Shown here: positions 11,879 to 24,429 of the stretch, in pieces
How the letters are laid out: each line of letters starts with the position of its first letter
Numbering within the stretch: position 1 is the stretch's first letter
Assembly (NCBI GenBank): GCA_024364735.1
Contig: JAGFNQ010002617.1
Location: 62,001 to 126,000, forward strand
Length of the DNA stretch: 64,000 bases
Direction: 5' to 3'
DNA from: Boesenbergia rotunda
Lineage: Eukaryota; Streptophyta; Magnoliopsida; Zingiberales; Zingiberaceae
The notes under the pieces: model-generated
Seen by the model: only the letters and a program-made list of their open reading frames with translations
What the model was told of the DNA's origin: nothing
Database searches by the model: none
Position numbers and translations under genes: made by a program

Positions 11879-13585
11879 CTATTGCTGTATCTCAGCACAT
11901 ATGTACGCATGGCAAATATCGAGACTGTATGGAACTAAACAGGAGTCATCTAAACAACATATATCAGATCATAATACACAAAGGCAGGTACAGCGTATAA
12001 ACTTACTATTATCTATAGCAAACTATGCATAATAGTAAGACAATATCTAAAAAGATAAATCAGGGGTACCCGCCTCAAAATAGGAGTCCGTATCAAATGA
12101 GAACCTCCGTCCAAGAAGTCCACCGCAAATCACTCAGTGTCCTGCATCCATAAATCATAGCATAAGCCATCGATACAAATGAGGCTAACTAGACTAGACA
12201 CCAAGTCGTATAACCCAACCTGATCAAAGTGTGGTTTACTCCAATACTGAACCACACAATTAAGCTAACCCTAAGTTAATTAGAATTAGCCTTAGTTAAG
12301 GATCAACCTCGAGTTAATCCAGACTCTCATCCTAACCAATAAGATCCAAGTTCAAAAAGGAAAACTTGAATCTAAGCTAACTTGGATTAGGTTACATTAC
12401 ACTCATCCTAAACCACAACCAACCCATCCAACTAAGAACCCGAATAGGAACAGAATTCCAAGACCAACCATAGGATACAATCTCCCACACAAATCAACAG
12501 CAAAGGCAATTCACCCATATTGCTATGGAAGAGCATTTTCCCCAAACAAACCTTACTCATAGAAGCAATGGGAACAAAACCAGCTTATAACAATAAGAAT
12601 CCAAACCTAAACCAAAACCAATTCCAAATGGAGCCACGGCAGAGACATGGAGTCCCAACCTAATCTATATCAGATGCACCACTGAACACATCCGAATTCG
12701 ATTGTGAGAAGTATTCGATTACCATGCACAGATCTAACCAAACTGGAACCTATTCAAAATCACTAATATGAAACTAAACAAGCTCAAAATCTCCATCATA
12801 TCAGGAACACCTAGTCGGCAGTCCACAGATTCACTCCACCTGATTGCCACTTGGAAAACAACAATCGACAAGACAAGATCCAAACTTTCTGAGCCACATA
12901 CATCGATCAAAACCAACAACATCAACACTGAACAAGACCAATCAACACAAATCCATCTGATCCAATCCAAATACAACCCATTCAAACAAACCAATCTCAC
13001 CTGGGAAACAAGAGCGTTGACTCCTGTGATCAGCCACGGCAGATTCACCACAGCAAGCAATCTTCCCGATCTGCGAGATGATATCCACCCGTCCGGCCGC
13101 CACAACAGAATCGAAGAGGGCAGGATCTGATGCTCGCGCGAGGCTGAGAGAAGTCGACACTGTCGCCGTTGCTCGCATGGAAGAACGCGACGCCACCAAC
13201 TTGCTCGCTAGACAGAACCCGCAGATGAGATACGCCTCGATCGGACGAGGCGAGCGAAGGAAAGGAGTCGGCGCGTTGGCGTCGGTTAGGGCACGGAATG
13301 GAAGAGGAGGGGCGGGTGCTGCTCGGACTGCGGCGGAAAAATAAAGGAAATAGAGATTTATTGCTTGGCATATTTGCCCTTTAGAAACATTTTGGACTTT
13401 ACAGTTCCGCCCTAACTTTGGAATTTTAGCCAAACATCCCTCTTGAGTTTAGGTTTAATCACACTTAAGCCCTCAAAACTTAAGTTTTAAAGCGATTTAA
13501 CCCTCTAATTTCAGTTTAGGTCTCAAAAACCCTAAATTTTCTTCCGAAAAATTTTCTGGATCACGTTAAAAATGTCGGATTTAAC

Positions 13586-13600
13586 ATCCTCCCCCACTAA
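13586..13600 (-). other. Polypurine tract of the gag-only gypsy element
   Basis: On the minus strand this reads as a purine run (AGTGGGGGAGGA) directly before the LTR start TGTTAAATCC. It is the expected primer site for plus-strand DNA synthesis. Confidence 0.7.
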
Positions 13601-14363
13601 TAAAAATTTGGTCCCCAAATTTCATCTTCCCTCACACTGCAATTGCCAATATCTCGTATGCAGTAAACAACCTACTACTCTGTTCAATCAGCTCAACAAC
13701 TGAATGAACCTGTAGGTAACCTAGGGGAATAAGTGGGGATGTTGTGCTTGAATCTTCCATCCAAGCTCCCAAATTCCATACTAAAGATCATTTATCCACC
13801 CAATGATAACAAGTCCGACAGGTCGATATCCACTAATAGAATCCTCAAAATACAACATAACATAGAGATTCATCAGTCTCTATCCCCCTCTCAACATTTT
13901 AACGGGTCGTACATCCCGACGTACCATCGAGATTATCCAACCACGAACACTCAATCTATGAGTCAAAATCTCTCATAAAATCGCGTAGCAACGAGCGAGT
14001 TGACCAACGATCGCCTCGTAAGTGATTCGCCTTAGCACAAATCATAAGTTCGAAATTACCTCCTTGGTTATCTCACCAAGTACCAACGGTAACCTATAAG
14101 TGTCAAGTAGTCAGCTTTACACTTTTCTGTATCGGCTCAAGTCACCTATCAATATATACCCACAACACCTATCCCGTGTTAATGCTGGACAGAACTAAAC
14201 ATTCGTTTCCTAAGGTAGCAGCCCATAGAATCCAGTAGACTCCATTGTCTCTGTTTGACAACCAGTATCTCGCCAACTGCTAGGTACACTACCCCATGAT
14301 CTAATCGTAAATACCCACTAGATCCCATCCCAATGTATCCGTGCCAAGCAGTAAAGAGGACTA

Positions 14364-16373
14364 TCAACATTTATCCCTACTCAAGTAGAAAAATGCATGA
14401 ATGAACATCATACCGCGAAAGGCTAATCCACCGGTCTGCGGTGCCTCCTCTCGGGTAGCCGCATATACTCGTCCCGTCTCGGTACCTAATGGTGGCATCC
14501 TCGGAACTGGCTGGGATGGAAACACAGGGGCTGCAACAAACTGCTGCGGCTGGTGTACCGAATAAGTTGCGGTTGGCTGCAGAGGCTGATGCGTCAGATG
14601 TGTCTGACCATAACCGTCGGTCACAGAAGACTGGGGTGCTACCAAAGTGGGAGTCTGATGAAAGCCATGCATACAACAGATGTGTACCGGTGGGGGAGCT
14701 ATCTGCTCCTGTCGTGAACAAGTCTGAGTTCGCTGACCTCCTCTGCGCGATCTCGATGGTCTAGGGCGACACCTCTGAGTGCTGGCCTCTGCCGATGGAT
14801 GCGTCGCCCTCTGATCACACTCACGGCTCTGATGCCCCGGGAGTTTACAGGAGTAGCATACATTCTGTCCAATGGGGCATTCTGATGTCCCATGATCCCT
14901 GGCCCCACACTGAAAACAATGAAACATAGTACCATCACTCCTCTGGTTCTGCTGCGATGATCTAGAGGGTCCTACTGATGAGCGCTCCTCCTTGGGAGGT
15001 CGAGGAGCTGCCCCAGGATTTCCTTGCACATCATGGTCCCTATGGGTCCTCTTTTGTCCTGCATACAACTGCTCCTGGTCTGATAGTGTATCCTGATCCG
15101 ACTGTCTATCACCATACACTTGTTTATGTTCCATCTCGATCAGGAGTGCTCTGTCTAATGCCTCGCGGTAGGAGGTCGTACCAAACCCGGCTAGATGAAG
15201 CCGAATATAACCGGCTAATCCCTGGATGAACTGAAGCATCCTCTCTCTATCGTGTGCCACCAACTGGGGGCAATACTCAGCTAAACGGCTGAACTCCACA
15301 TTATATTCCATGACCGTGCGCTTTCCTTGCTTGAGACTCAGAAATTCCTGACGCCGAGCCATCTGATATGCAACAGGGAAGTACTGACTCTCGAATGCCT
15401 CACGGAAAGCTGTCCAGGTGATGTGCTGCTCACCAATGACCGTGCGCTGAGTGGCCCACCAAGTAGTCGCCCTATCACGCAAATGGTAGGCAGCCAGTTC
15501 TGCCTTCTCCCACTCTGAACAGGCCATATAGTAAAACGTACCCTCCAAGGTCTCGATCCAAGAACGAGCAACCCGAGGGTCAGGTCCTCCATGGAACAGT
15601 GTAAATCGGCCTTTCACCAACTCCGCCAATGCTGGTATCCGTGCTCTAGCCCTAGCCCAGTCCCCAGAACGATAGGATCCACCAGTGGAACTGCAGCAGA
15701 TACTGAAACGGATGTTGTAATAGGGATCGTGGGAAATCCCGGAACCGAAACTGCGGGTGGAGCTGGGTGAACTGGTAGAGCAGGCGCTACTGGGGGTACA
15801 GCGAAATACACAGTAGGGGGTACAACTGGTGGTACCACTGGATGCACAGATATAGGCACTCCTAGGGGTGTAGGCACTGCTGAATGCACCGATGGGGGTA
15901 CAACAGATGGTACCGCTGGTGGTATCGCTGGATATGCCGCTGTAGGCTCTACTGAACACCCCAAGGTGGGTACCACAGATGGTATCGCTGAATATAACGA
16001 GGTAGGTACGGCTGGTGGTACCACTGGATATGCCGGTGTAGGCACTGCTGAACACCCCAAAGTGGGTACCACAGATGGTATCGCTGGATACACCGGAACA
16101 GGTATCGTTGGTGGTACCAGAGAATAGGCATTAGTAGATACTGCTGATGATACCATGGACCCCACAGGGGTTGGTACAGCTGGCGGAACAGTGGGAACCG
16201 CTGATACCATGAAACTGAGACTCTCGAAATACTCGGGAGAGTTTGACCATGACTAACGGGCCTTCTATCCCAGTCGGTCTCTCTAGTGACTCTGTCGCCT
16301 GAGACCCGGATGTTCGCCCACTTGGTCGCCCTGGACCACGTCTCGGTGCGGGAGCAAATTTACTCCGAGTCAT
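14364..16373 (-). pseudogene. Ty3/gypsy Gag, frame-disrupted
   Basis: Gag forms the retrotransposon particle and packages its RNA. The likely start is near 16373 (MTRSKFAPAPRRGPGRPSGR). A Pro/Val-rich repeat region (VPPAVPT-type, about 15640-16210) follows in a second frame. The retrotransposon gag core (FTLFHGGPDPRVARSWIETL) and two CCHC zinc knuckles (CFQCGARDHGTSEC and CYSCKLPGHQSREC) lie in a third frame, open over 14364-16055. Two frame changes, near 16200 and near 15650, separate these parts. They look like indels, although a programmed shift cannot be excluded for the second. No protease follows the knuckles, and the frame ends at 14364 where pol would begin. Confidence 0.8.
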
Positions 16374-16615
16374 ACCTGTTACATCATTGGCCCAATATTA
16401 CAAAAATACAAGGCAAATAAACATACCATATCATACCATTGTCGTCCGGAGATGTCCCGTCGCCGCCAAGTCCCAAAAGTCCAAACTCGTCGAAAAACGA
16501 CTCCGAAAATCCATAATGTACTCGGGTATATCATCAAACCCGAGCTCCGATACCTACCGAATCGGTATCAGATACAACTCCGAAAATCCACAAGTCCCAA
16601 AGGTATCCCGCAACC

Positions 16616-16628
16616 TGCTCTGATACCA
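16616..16628 (-). other. Primer-binding site, initiator Met tRNA
   Basis: The minus strand reads TGGTATCAGAGCA, complementary to the 3' end of plant initiator methionine tRNA. It lies 8 bases inside the LTR that starts at 16637. Confidence 0.85.
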
Positions 16629-16636
16629 AAATAAAT

Positions 16637-19600
16637 TGTCACGCCCCGAGACCCAGGAGCCGCTGGTCCAATATAAAATCGGACAGCACCTCCCCTGTCC
16701 GGCGGACAATTTACACATACAAACAACACACGCAATAATAATTTGGCCTCAGGCCTCAAAATCAAGACATAACATAACCATAACGCAAAGTAAATCATAC
16801 CTGACTGCGGACCGGTCCGACTTACAACAAAACAACAAACACATAGTCCATCAGAGGACTCAAAAATACAATACCAAGACAAACGAAACGCAATACAAGT
16901 GCGACGACATAAAACTAATACAAACCAAATAATACGATGACAAAGAACATAACTACGCGGAAGCACCCATCACTGGAGTCGTAGGGACCTGGGACTGGCA
17001 ACTGGGGCTCCTCCGGCGACCAATCATCCTGGAAACAAAAATATAGGCAACGGTGGTGAGTCCAAATAAACTCAGCGGATACCAGAAACATATATGCACA
17101 GCAAGCTATATATAACAATAAGAATCACGCTGATACAGTCTCGAATATAGAGGATAAAGCATATCTAAAGACTAAGGGTGAAATACATACCAGAGTCTGT
17201 CTATCCTGTAGGTAGGTGTAATCAATCCTCTATATAACCTCAAAAATAGTACACAATCCAAATGTGTAGGTCACCTGTAAGTGTATATCAAACATATACC
17301 ACACTCAACACAATAAGCACCAACAAAGGTTCAATGCATCCCAATCACATAGTACAACGATCTGTTCTGTACACACCTCAGCCACCACCGGACCGGCGGT
17401 CGGGTGAACAGGAAACAGGTACGCCAACCACTCATGGTTGCATAAAGAAACCAAACACTTGTGGCGTACAACCTATAAAGCCCAACACTCGGGGCTATGC
17501 AAATACGATGCCCAGCACCTGTGGCAATGCAATATGTAGCCCAACACCTGTGGCTATGCAAATATGACGCCTAGCACCTGTGGCAAATGCAATATGTAGC
17601 CCAGCACCTGTGGCTATGCAAGTATGATGCCCAGCACCTGTGGCAATGCAATCATGACGCCTAGCACCTGTGGCGGATGCAATATGTAGCCCAGCACCTG
17701 TGGCTATGCAAATATGATGCCCAGCACCTGTGGCAATGCAATCATGCCGCCTAGCACCTGTGGCGGATGCAATATGTAGCCATGACTGGAGACGGGCTCA
17801 GACCTCAGGGGAGCCGATGATCTCCATCACGATAATAGCATCGTGCTAATAGCTCAATCAATACAGGAAACCTGGTTGTGCGACGGCTCAGACCCTAGGG
17901 GAGCCGATAATCGCCAGTATACACTCATACAGAGCCTACAGCTCAGTATACAACCTAGAGGGTAAAGTATGATAACGACACCCACCTCACTAATCAGATC
18001 CTCAACCATATGCCGGTAGAAAAGGTATAGGTCTAACACATGTATCCGAATCTAACCATTCTATCCTAGGTATCCATGCAAGGTATATCTAGGAATCAAT
18101 CCAACCACACATCGGTGGGAAAGGTATAGGTCTAACGCATATATCCAGATCTAACCATTCAACCCTAGGTATCCATGCAAGGTATATCTAGGAATCAATC
18201 CAACCACACATCGGTGGGAAAGGTATAGGTCTAACGTATGTATCCAGATCTAACCATTCTACCCTAGGTATCCATGCAAGGTATATCTAGGAATCAATCC
18301 AACCACACATCTGTGGGAAAGGTATAGGTTTAACGTATGTATCCAGATCTAACCATTCTACCCTAGGTATCCATGCAAGGTATATCTAGGAATCAATCCA
18401 ACCACACATCGGTGGGAAAGGTATAGGTCTAACGTATGTATCCAGATCTAACCATTCTACCCTAGGTATCCATGCAAGGTATATCTATCTAGGAATCAAT
18501 CCAACCACACATTAGTGGGAAAGGTATAGGTCTAACGCATGTATCCAGATCTAACCATTCTACCCTAGGTATCCATGCAAGGTATATCTAGGAATCAATC
18601 CAACCACACATCGATGGGAAAGGTATAGGTCTAACGCATATATCCAGATCTAACCATTCAACCCTAGGTATCCATGCAAGGTATATCTAGGAATCAATCC
18701 AATTACAGATACAAAGTGACCTACCATCAATTCTGAGCTCATATGAACACATGACAAATATCGAGACTGTATAGAACTAAACAGGAGTCATCTAAACAAC
18801 ATAAATCTGATCATAATACACAAAGGCAGGTACAGCGTATAAACTTACTATTATCTATAACAAACTATGCATAGTAGTCAGACAATATCTAAAAAGATAA
18901 GTCAGGGGTACCCGCCTCCAATAAAGGAACTCGTACGTAGAGAACCCCTTGCGTCCAGGTATCCGTATATGATCAACGCCCTGTATCATAAATCAGAGCT
19001 TAGCTATTTTAACAAAACAACATCGAGCTAAACAATGTATCTCCACAACTAAAGGATTAATCCGATCTTAATCCTCAACCAAACCTAATCCAATCCAGAC
19101 CTAATCCATTTCCATTACCATTTGGAAATAGAATCTAATACTCCAAAAAAAACAACACCAGTACACAAATCCAACAAGAGTTTGTGGTAGCTTCAACACA
19201 ACTACCATGTTAAACTCTTTACTACCATAGCTCAAGGCAACCTCAAACACCACAGGTTTCAATTCTAGCATGGTATCAGTAACAAGATCGAGGAATAACA
19301 CCCAACAACATTTTGAACTCAATTCACTGCCCAAACCTACCATTCGATCTCTAAAACAAATTCTTACCTCAGTATTTCTATCAAGTAATCAAAGAATCCA
19401 AATTCCCAAGGCTAAATCTGAGCCAGAGTTTCCAAATACGACAACCCACGTAGAACATGAGTCCCAACCTTACTGATCCACTCAATGCATCCAAACATCA
19501 TTCAAGAACATGGATCCGTAACATACACAAGACGAATCTATGAAACCTACAAAACTGGAAACCCAAAATCCCAATATAGAAACTATCTAAGATCTTGATC

Positions 19601-20460
19601 CTATATCGAACAACCAAGTCAGAAAGCACAAAATCCCATTCGCCATTCATGAACCAATCGAAAGCAATCAAAACTTACTTGTTGATGGCACGCACAATGG
19701 AAGTTCTCTGCTCGGAGCTGATGAACCAGCAACTACAGCGAGACCCTCAAAGAAAGCCCCTCATGAACCCGGGATCCATTCCACGGTCTTGACAGAAAAT
19801 CGCAGCAGGGGAAAAGGAAATCGTTCCCTAGATAGATCCAGAGATGATATCACCATCTCGGCACAGCACAAAATCGATCCCTAGAGGGCAAAGTTGAGAT
19901 TCAAAGAATCGAGTGCTTACCTAGTTGAAGGCAACCACGCACAACCCTAGCTACTCCCAATCGTCAGCCCCAAATTCGTTGTGCCTCTTCCCGACGCGAA
20001 TCACCTGCCCTAGCTTCACTAGAGAGAACCGAGGGCAGAATAAGAGGGACGCAATCACCGACTTAGGTTTCGCTAGCTGAATGGGAAACCCGGTGACCGT
20101 CGGTGTCGTCGTTTGCCGAGCGTGGAGGTCGCTTCGCAAGAGGAGAGGCGGCTGCGATTGGAATCAGGCGGAGGGGATGAGGACGAAAGGTTTTTAAGCC
20201 AAAGGCATGTTATACCATTAAGCCCCTAAGTTTCGTCCCTTCTGAAACTAAGCCCCTAATTCCGGTGCTTAAGCCATTTAAAACCTTCCAACTTGGGTTA
20301 TTCCCGACCTAACCCTTAGGTTTAGGTTTAATCACACTTAAGCCCTCAAAACTTAAGTTTTAAAGCGATTTAACCCTCTAATTTCAGTTTAGGTCTCAAA
20401 AACCCTAAATTTTCTTCCGAAAAATTTTCTGGATCACGTTAAAAAATGTCGGATTTAACA
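16637..20460 (-). repeat. 5' LTR of the gag-only gypsy element
   Basis: It carries a 30-bp array at 17480-17778 and a 99-bp array of 7 units from 18024 to about 18712, with a 4-bp insertion in unit 5. It matches the other LTR except for the segment about 18920-20320. Confidence 0.85.
18024..18712. repeat. 99-bp tandem array in the 5' LTR, 7 units
   Basis: Starts are at 18024, 18123, 18222, 18321, 18420, 18523 and 18622. The unit is the same as at 11384-11878, with two more copies. Confidence 0.9.
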
Positions 20461-22409
20461 GGTGAGGATTTCTTATAATTTCTTAGGATAACTGTCATAG
20501 GCTAACAAAGTTCTCCATTTTCTTCCCATTTGGGCTTGTGCATAATTCCAATGGTTTCTACTTTCTTCTTTTTTTTTCATGATTCTAGAATTTATCATGT
20601 TCTACATACGCCAGAATCAAAGATTATTCAACTTCCATAGAAGATGCATCAGATATCTCAGTAGAAGTAGAACAAGGCAGCAAGTTATCAAGTAGTATAA
20701 GTTCATTTACCAACCTCAAAAACTGATCTTGATGCAGTCTCCATGGTGTGTGATCCATCAATTTCTCCATGAACTCATCCACTCACAATCATTGAATTAA
20801 AATTTGTATCACAAGCATTCTGTAATGGGATCACTTGTATGAGCACTCAGTGAACAGAATTAGATAAATACTTGACACTGGTTGGTAGCTATGCTGATAA
20901 GTTTCTCTGCTTGTGGATTTTGGAAGTATAGTAATGTGGTGCAAATTGAGCTATAGACTTTGTGATCTGAAACTTATAGCCTCATTCTTTATGAAGCTAA
21001 TGTGAAACCTAGTAGTTGGTTTTGTATACCATCGTGCAATACGGTTAAAGAAAATGGGAACTGGATTTATATAGAATTGGGGCATCAGATGATAAGTTAT
21101 TTGGCCTTACTATCCATTTTTCCCTTTTGGATTAAGGGTGCAGGCGAGGGGCAATTATTTTGTTGCATTATTTTTCATTCTATAGTTTTTTCTTTGGCAT
21201 ACTGTTGAGTCCAACATACTGTTGAAGTATTAATTGGTTCCAAATTCTAACAAAATCACTGCTGATTCCAATTGATTTTGGACAAATCTACCTTGAAATG
21301 AATTTATTATGAGTTTGTGATCGAGACCAGCTGACCAGCCTCATTTGACATATGTGGAATGATTAGTATGCGAAATAGTCTGTAGCTCTGTCAAATTGGC
21401 AGTAGGAAAGTTATGGCAATTCTTATTTTTATGTTTTAATACGACTGTTAAATCAAATTTGGGATTAACGTGCATTTCTTATTCTAGTTGCACTTTAATG
21501 TTTTCTCATTATATGTAAACTTTAGTTTACTTCCTAGGCTATGCTACTCTCCTTGTTTTTGATTGAAGCTATGACCTTATAGATGATATACATCCATTTC
21601 TTTATACCTTGTGAGCATGGATGGATTCATTTAGGTTGTCCGTGGCGGCACAGTTCTTTATATTACTTGAATTTTACTTTGTGGATTATCTTCTTTGAAC
21701 ACTCTACCTCTTGTAGATGAGAGCATGATATTCTGTTGTAGACATCTAATATTATGAATGTTCGAATCAGTTAAGGAACCTCAAATAAAAAGCCCTCAGT
21801 CATCACAATGAAGCAACATGTTTTCTTATATGACCACTCAGGAAAACTTCTTTTTGCTATAGGTTGTCCAATGAGGCCTGAGCATCAACTAAACTATATG
21901 CTATAAAATTACGGTAAGAGGTCAAGTCTGTTATGACTTGTGAGTAAATTACTTTTAGCTGTTATAGCTTCTTTTTGTTACTTATAGCTGCTATATGCTA
22001 CTTATAGTTTTTTTTTTGAATTTTTGATACAGGGAAGCATCCATGGAGAGATCTAGAAGGGTGAGTATGCTTTTGATTTCATTATGTTGGCATCTGTGGT
22101 ATTGATGTATCATATACTTGTATATTATAATTTGGATCGTACATTGGTGTTTACTGATACTATGCTTATGGTATGTATTAATGTAGTTGAATGTTTTTAT
22201 TAGCATGTTTGAATGTTTTATTTGGTGTTTGTTGGTATTACTTTTTGAATGTATTTGTATTTGAATGCTTATATGATGTATAAAAAATATTTAAAAATAT
22301 TTGAATGTTTTTGTACTTTTTGAATGTTTTATTTGAATGCTTATCTGTTGGAAGTTATCTGATGTATAAAAAATATTTGAAAAAAAATTATTTTTTTTAA
22401 TAATTTTAA
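20461..22409. other. Unclassified DNA with one exon-like segment
   Basis: There is no gene. At 22033-22060 a 28-bp segment is flanked by a long T-run ending in TACAG and by GTGAGTATGC. This looks like a plus-strand microexon with good splice signals, but I cannot connect it to a protein. The stretch could be the interior of the CACTA element that ends at 23352. Confidence 0.35.
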
Positions 22410-23352
22410 AAATTGTAACGAATTTTACAACAAATAAATTTCGTTGCAAACATATCGTAAATCTGCGATCAAAATATTTTCGTTGCAAAATTCGTTGGAA
22501 ATCTCCAACGAACAAAATTCGTTGGAAATCTCCAATGAAATAAATTCGTTGCAGAATTCGTTGGAAATCTGCAACGAATTTTATTCGTTGCAGATTTGTG
22601 ACAAAAAATAATCGTTGCAAAATTCATTGGAAATCTCCAACGAAAAAAATTCGTTGCCGAACCGTTGGAAATCTACAACGAATTTTTTTCGTTGTAGATT
22701 TTCGACAAACAATAATCGTTGCATAATTTGTTTGAAATATGTAACGAATTTTATTCGTTGCAATTTTGCGACAAAAAATAATCGTTGCAGAATTCGTTGC
22801 AGATCTGCAACGAATTTTATTTGTTTTAGATTTGCGGCAAAAAATAATCGTTGCAGAATTCGTGACAGATCTGCAACGAATGAATTCGTCGCTGAATTCG
22901 TTGTAGATTCATAATAAATTAGTAGATTTGTAAGGAAAAAAATATAACTGTTTGTTGCAAATCTGCGATGAAAAAAAAAATCGTCCCAAATTTCGTTGCA
23001 GATTGGCAACAAATTTTATTTGTCGCAAATTTGCAACAAAAGTTTGTCGTCCCAAATTTCGTTGCTAATTGGCAACGAAGAAAGATCGTTGCAAATTTCG
23101 TTGCAGATTGGCAACGAATTTCTTTTGTTGCTGATCTGCAACGAATTATTTTTGTCGCAAATTTGCAACAAAAATTGTTTGTCGCAAAATTCATTGCAGA
23201 TTTGCAAAAAAAAATTTCTTAGTTTGACCCCAAATTTGGCGACGAGAATTTTGCAACGAAAATATTTTCGTTGCTAAATTCGTCGTCAAATAATTTTGCA
23301 ACGAATTTTGAAAAAAAAAAATTCGTTGCAAATTTTGTATTTAATTGTAGTG
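22410..23352. mobile_element. Right terminus of a CACTA (En/Spm) transposon
   Basis: The last 12 bases, ttaattgtagtg (23341-23352), are the inverse of a CACTACAATTAA terminal inverted repeat. Inside lies 0.9 kb of TTCGTTGCAAA and TTTGCAACGAA motifs in both orientations, as in the subterminal transposase-binding arrays of CACTA elements. The following 3 bases are ATT. I did not find the left end. The short frames on both strands here are by-products of the array. Confidence 0.7.
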
Positions 23353-23415
23353 ATTTCATATTATAAATTATTCACTTAAAAATTAATTCATATGACGAGA
23401 TGTGTATGATATAAT

Positions 23416-23913
23416 TAGAGCTATCAAATGGACTAATCCATATGAATCGGGTCAAGCCATGGCGAGCCGATCATTTGGCTAGTGAGGTGAGATGGGCTGA
23501 TCTGTCATCATGGCTGGTTGAGTAATCCCCAACCCAATTTAAGATAGGAGGGTTCGGTGGCTAAACCATGGGTCCCAAAAAAATTATTTAGACAAGATTA
23601 AAATCTAATTATTCTATATCCAATCAAATATATTGGGATGAGAAATGCTCACTTACTATTTTAATTTGTTAAATTAGTTGCATATGATGTCTTCTAAATC
23701 ACAATTTCAAGGTAACTCATTTATCATTTGTTTTTCCTCAACTCACGATTAACCCAAGCTCATTGCGAGCTGACCTGTGCGGGTTGTAAGCCTAGGCGGG
23801 TTAGTCTGCTTAAACCTACCTTTAAATGGGTTGATAGAATTTCTATTAAATTCGCTTAAATTATTTGACGAGTCGGATCAACCCAATAGACCCGACTCAA
23901 ATTTACAACTCCA
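23416..23913. mobile_element. Non-autonomous hAT element, 498 bp
   Basis: A perfect 8-bp target duplication GATATAAT flanks the element at 23408-23415 and 23914-23921. The ends are imperfect inverted repeats: TAGAGCTATCAAATGG at the left and, read inwards on the minus strand, TGGAGTTGTAAATTTG at the right. Both flanking regions carry motifs such as GGGTC/GACCC and CGGGT. There is no coding capacity. An 8-bp duplication and TAGAG-type ends are hAT hallmarks. Confidence 0.85.
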
Positions 23914-24429
23914 GATATAATCGATCAATGTTGATTAGATTGGATCATATAAATGATTAGTGAAAACGTGATTTCTACTTGATATTTTAAACAACTCAAA
24001 TTTTTTCATCGAATCAATTATTAATTATATACATATAAATTATATGGAATAACTAATTAATGTGCTTATTTGTAATACATTATGGCTACTAAAAATATCA
24101 TAGTCCAACTTAGACAAACTATTTGGGAATAATTATAAAAATAACATCTCATGGTATAAATTTGTTTTAGGAACAACTTCTAAAAGCTATAAATCGATTT
24201 TTAAAAGAATTTGTTGATGGTTTTACAATACAGTATAAATGTGATTTTGATACTTATAAGGGATGGAAGAAAAAGAATTCTATTACTAAAAGTATATTGA
24301 TTATTGGTTTGTGGATTTTGTATTAGCTTTATTGATTTTAATTTCAAATGCCACAGATTATATATAATATGACTAGTCGTAATGTGCGATGAAATGAGCA
24401 AAGGGAAACTAACTCAGGGATATTGTACA

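Larger units (their letters stand above)
9995..13585 (-). repeat. 3' LTR of the gag-only gypsy element
   Basis: It is nearly identical to 16637-20460 over its first 2.1 kb and last 140 bp on the plus strand. The segment about 12085-13445, lying in U3 on the element's strand, does not align with the corresponding 18920-20320. It contains a 30-bp array (10839-11138) and a 99-bp array (11384-11878). Confidence 0.85.
9995..20460 (-). mobile_element. Gag-only Ty3/gypsy-type element (TR-GAG architecture)
   Basis: Two direct repeats of 3.6 and 3.8 kb (9995-13585 and 16637-20460) begin TGTCACGCCCCGAGAC and end GGATTTAACA on the plus strand. Read on the minus strand the element has an LTR, a primer-binding site (16616-16628), a gag frame, a polypurine tract (13586-13600) and an LTR. 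The interior is only about 3.05 kb, and I see no protease, reverse transcriptase, RNase H or integrase in it. Long LTRs with one gag gene match the class described as TR-GAG. The LTR start and the gag type suggest the Tekay/Del chromovirus group, by inference. The 5-bp flanks differ (ATTTA left, GGTGA right), so no target duplication is visible. Confidence 0.8.

Noticed and set aside
13078..13433. Overlapping GC-rich frames on both strands in the LTR U3 segment
   Set aside because: No domain, lie in the variable U3 region, and the same interval is open on both strands because of base composition.
14489..15518. Plus-strand frames of 63 to 91 codons
   Set aside because: Antisense shadows of the gypsy gag gene.
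22291..23277. Frames of 60 to 143 codons with LQRIKFVADLQR-like repeats on both strands
   Set aside because: Translations of the CACTA subterminal TTCGTTGCAAA array, not genes.
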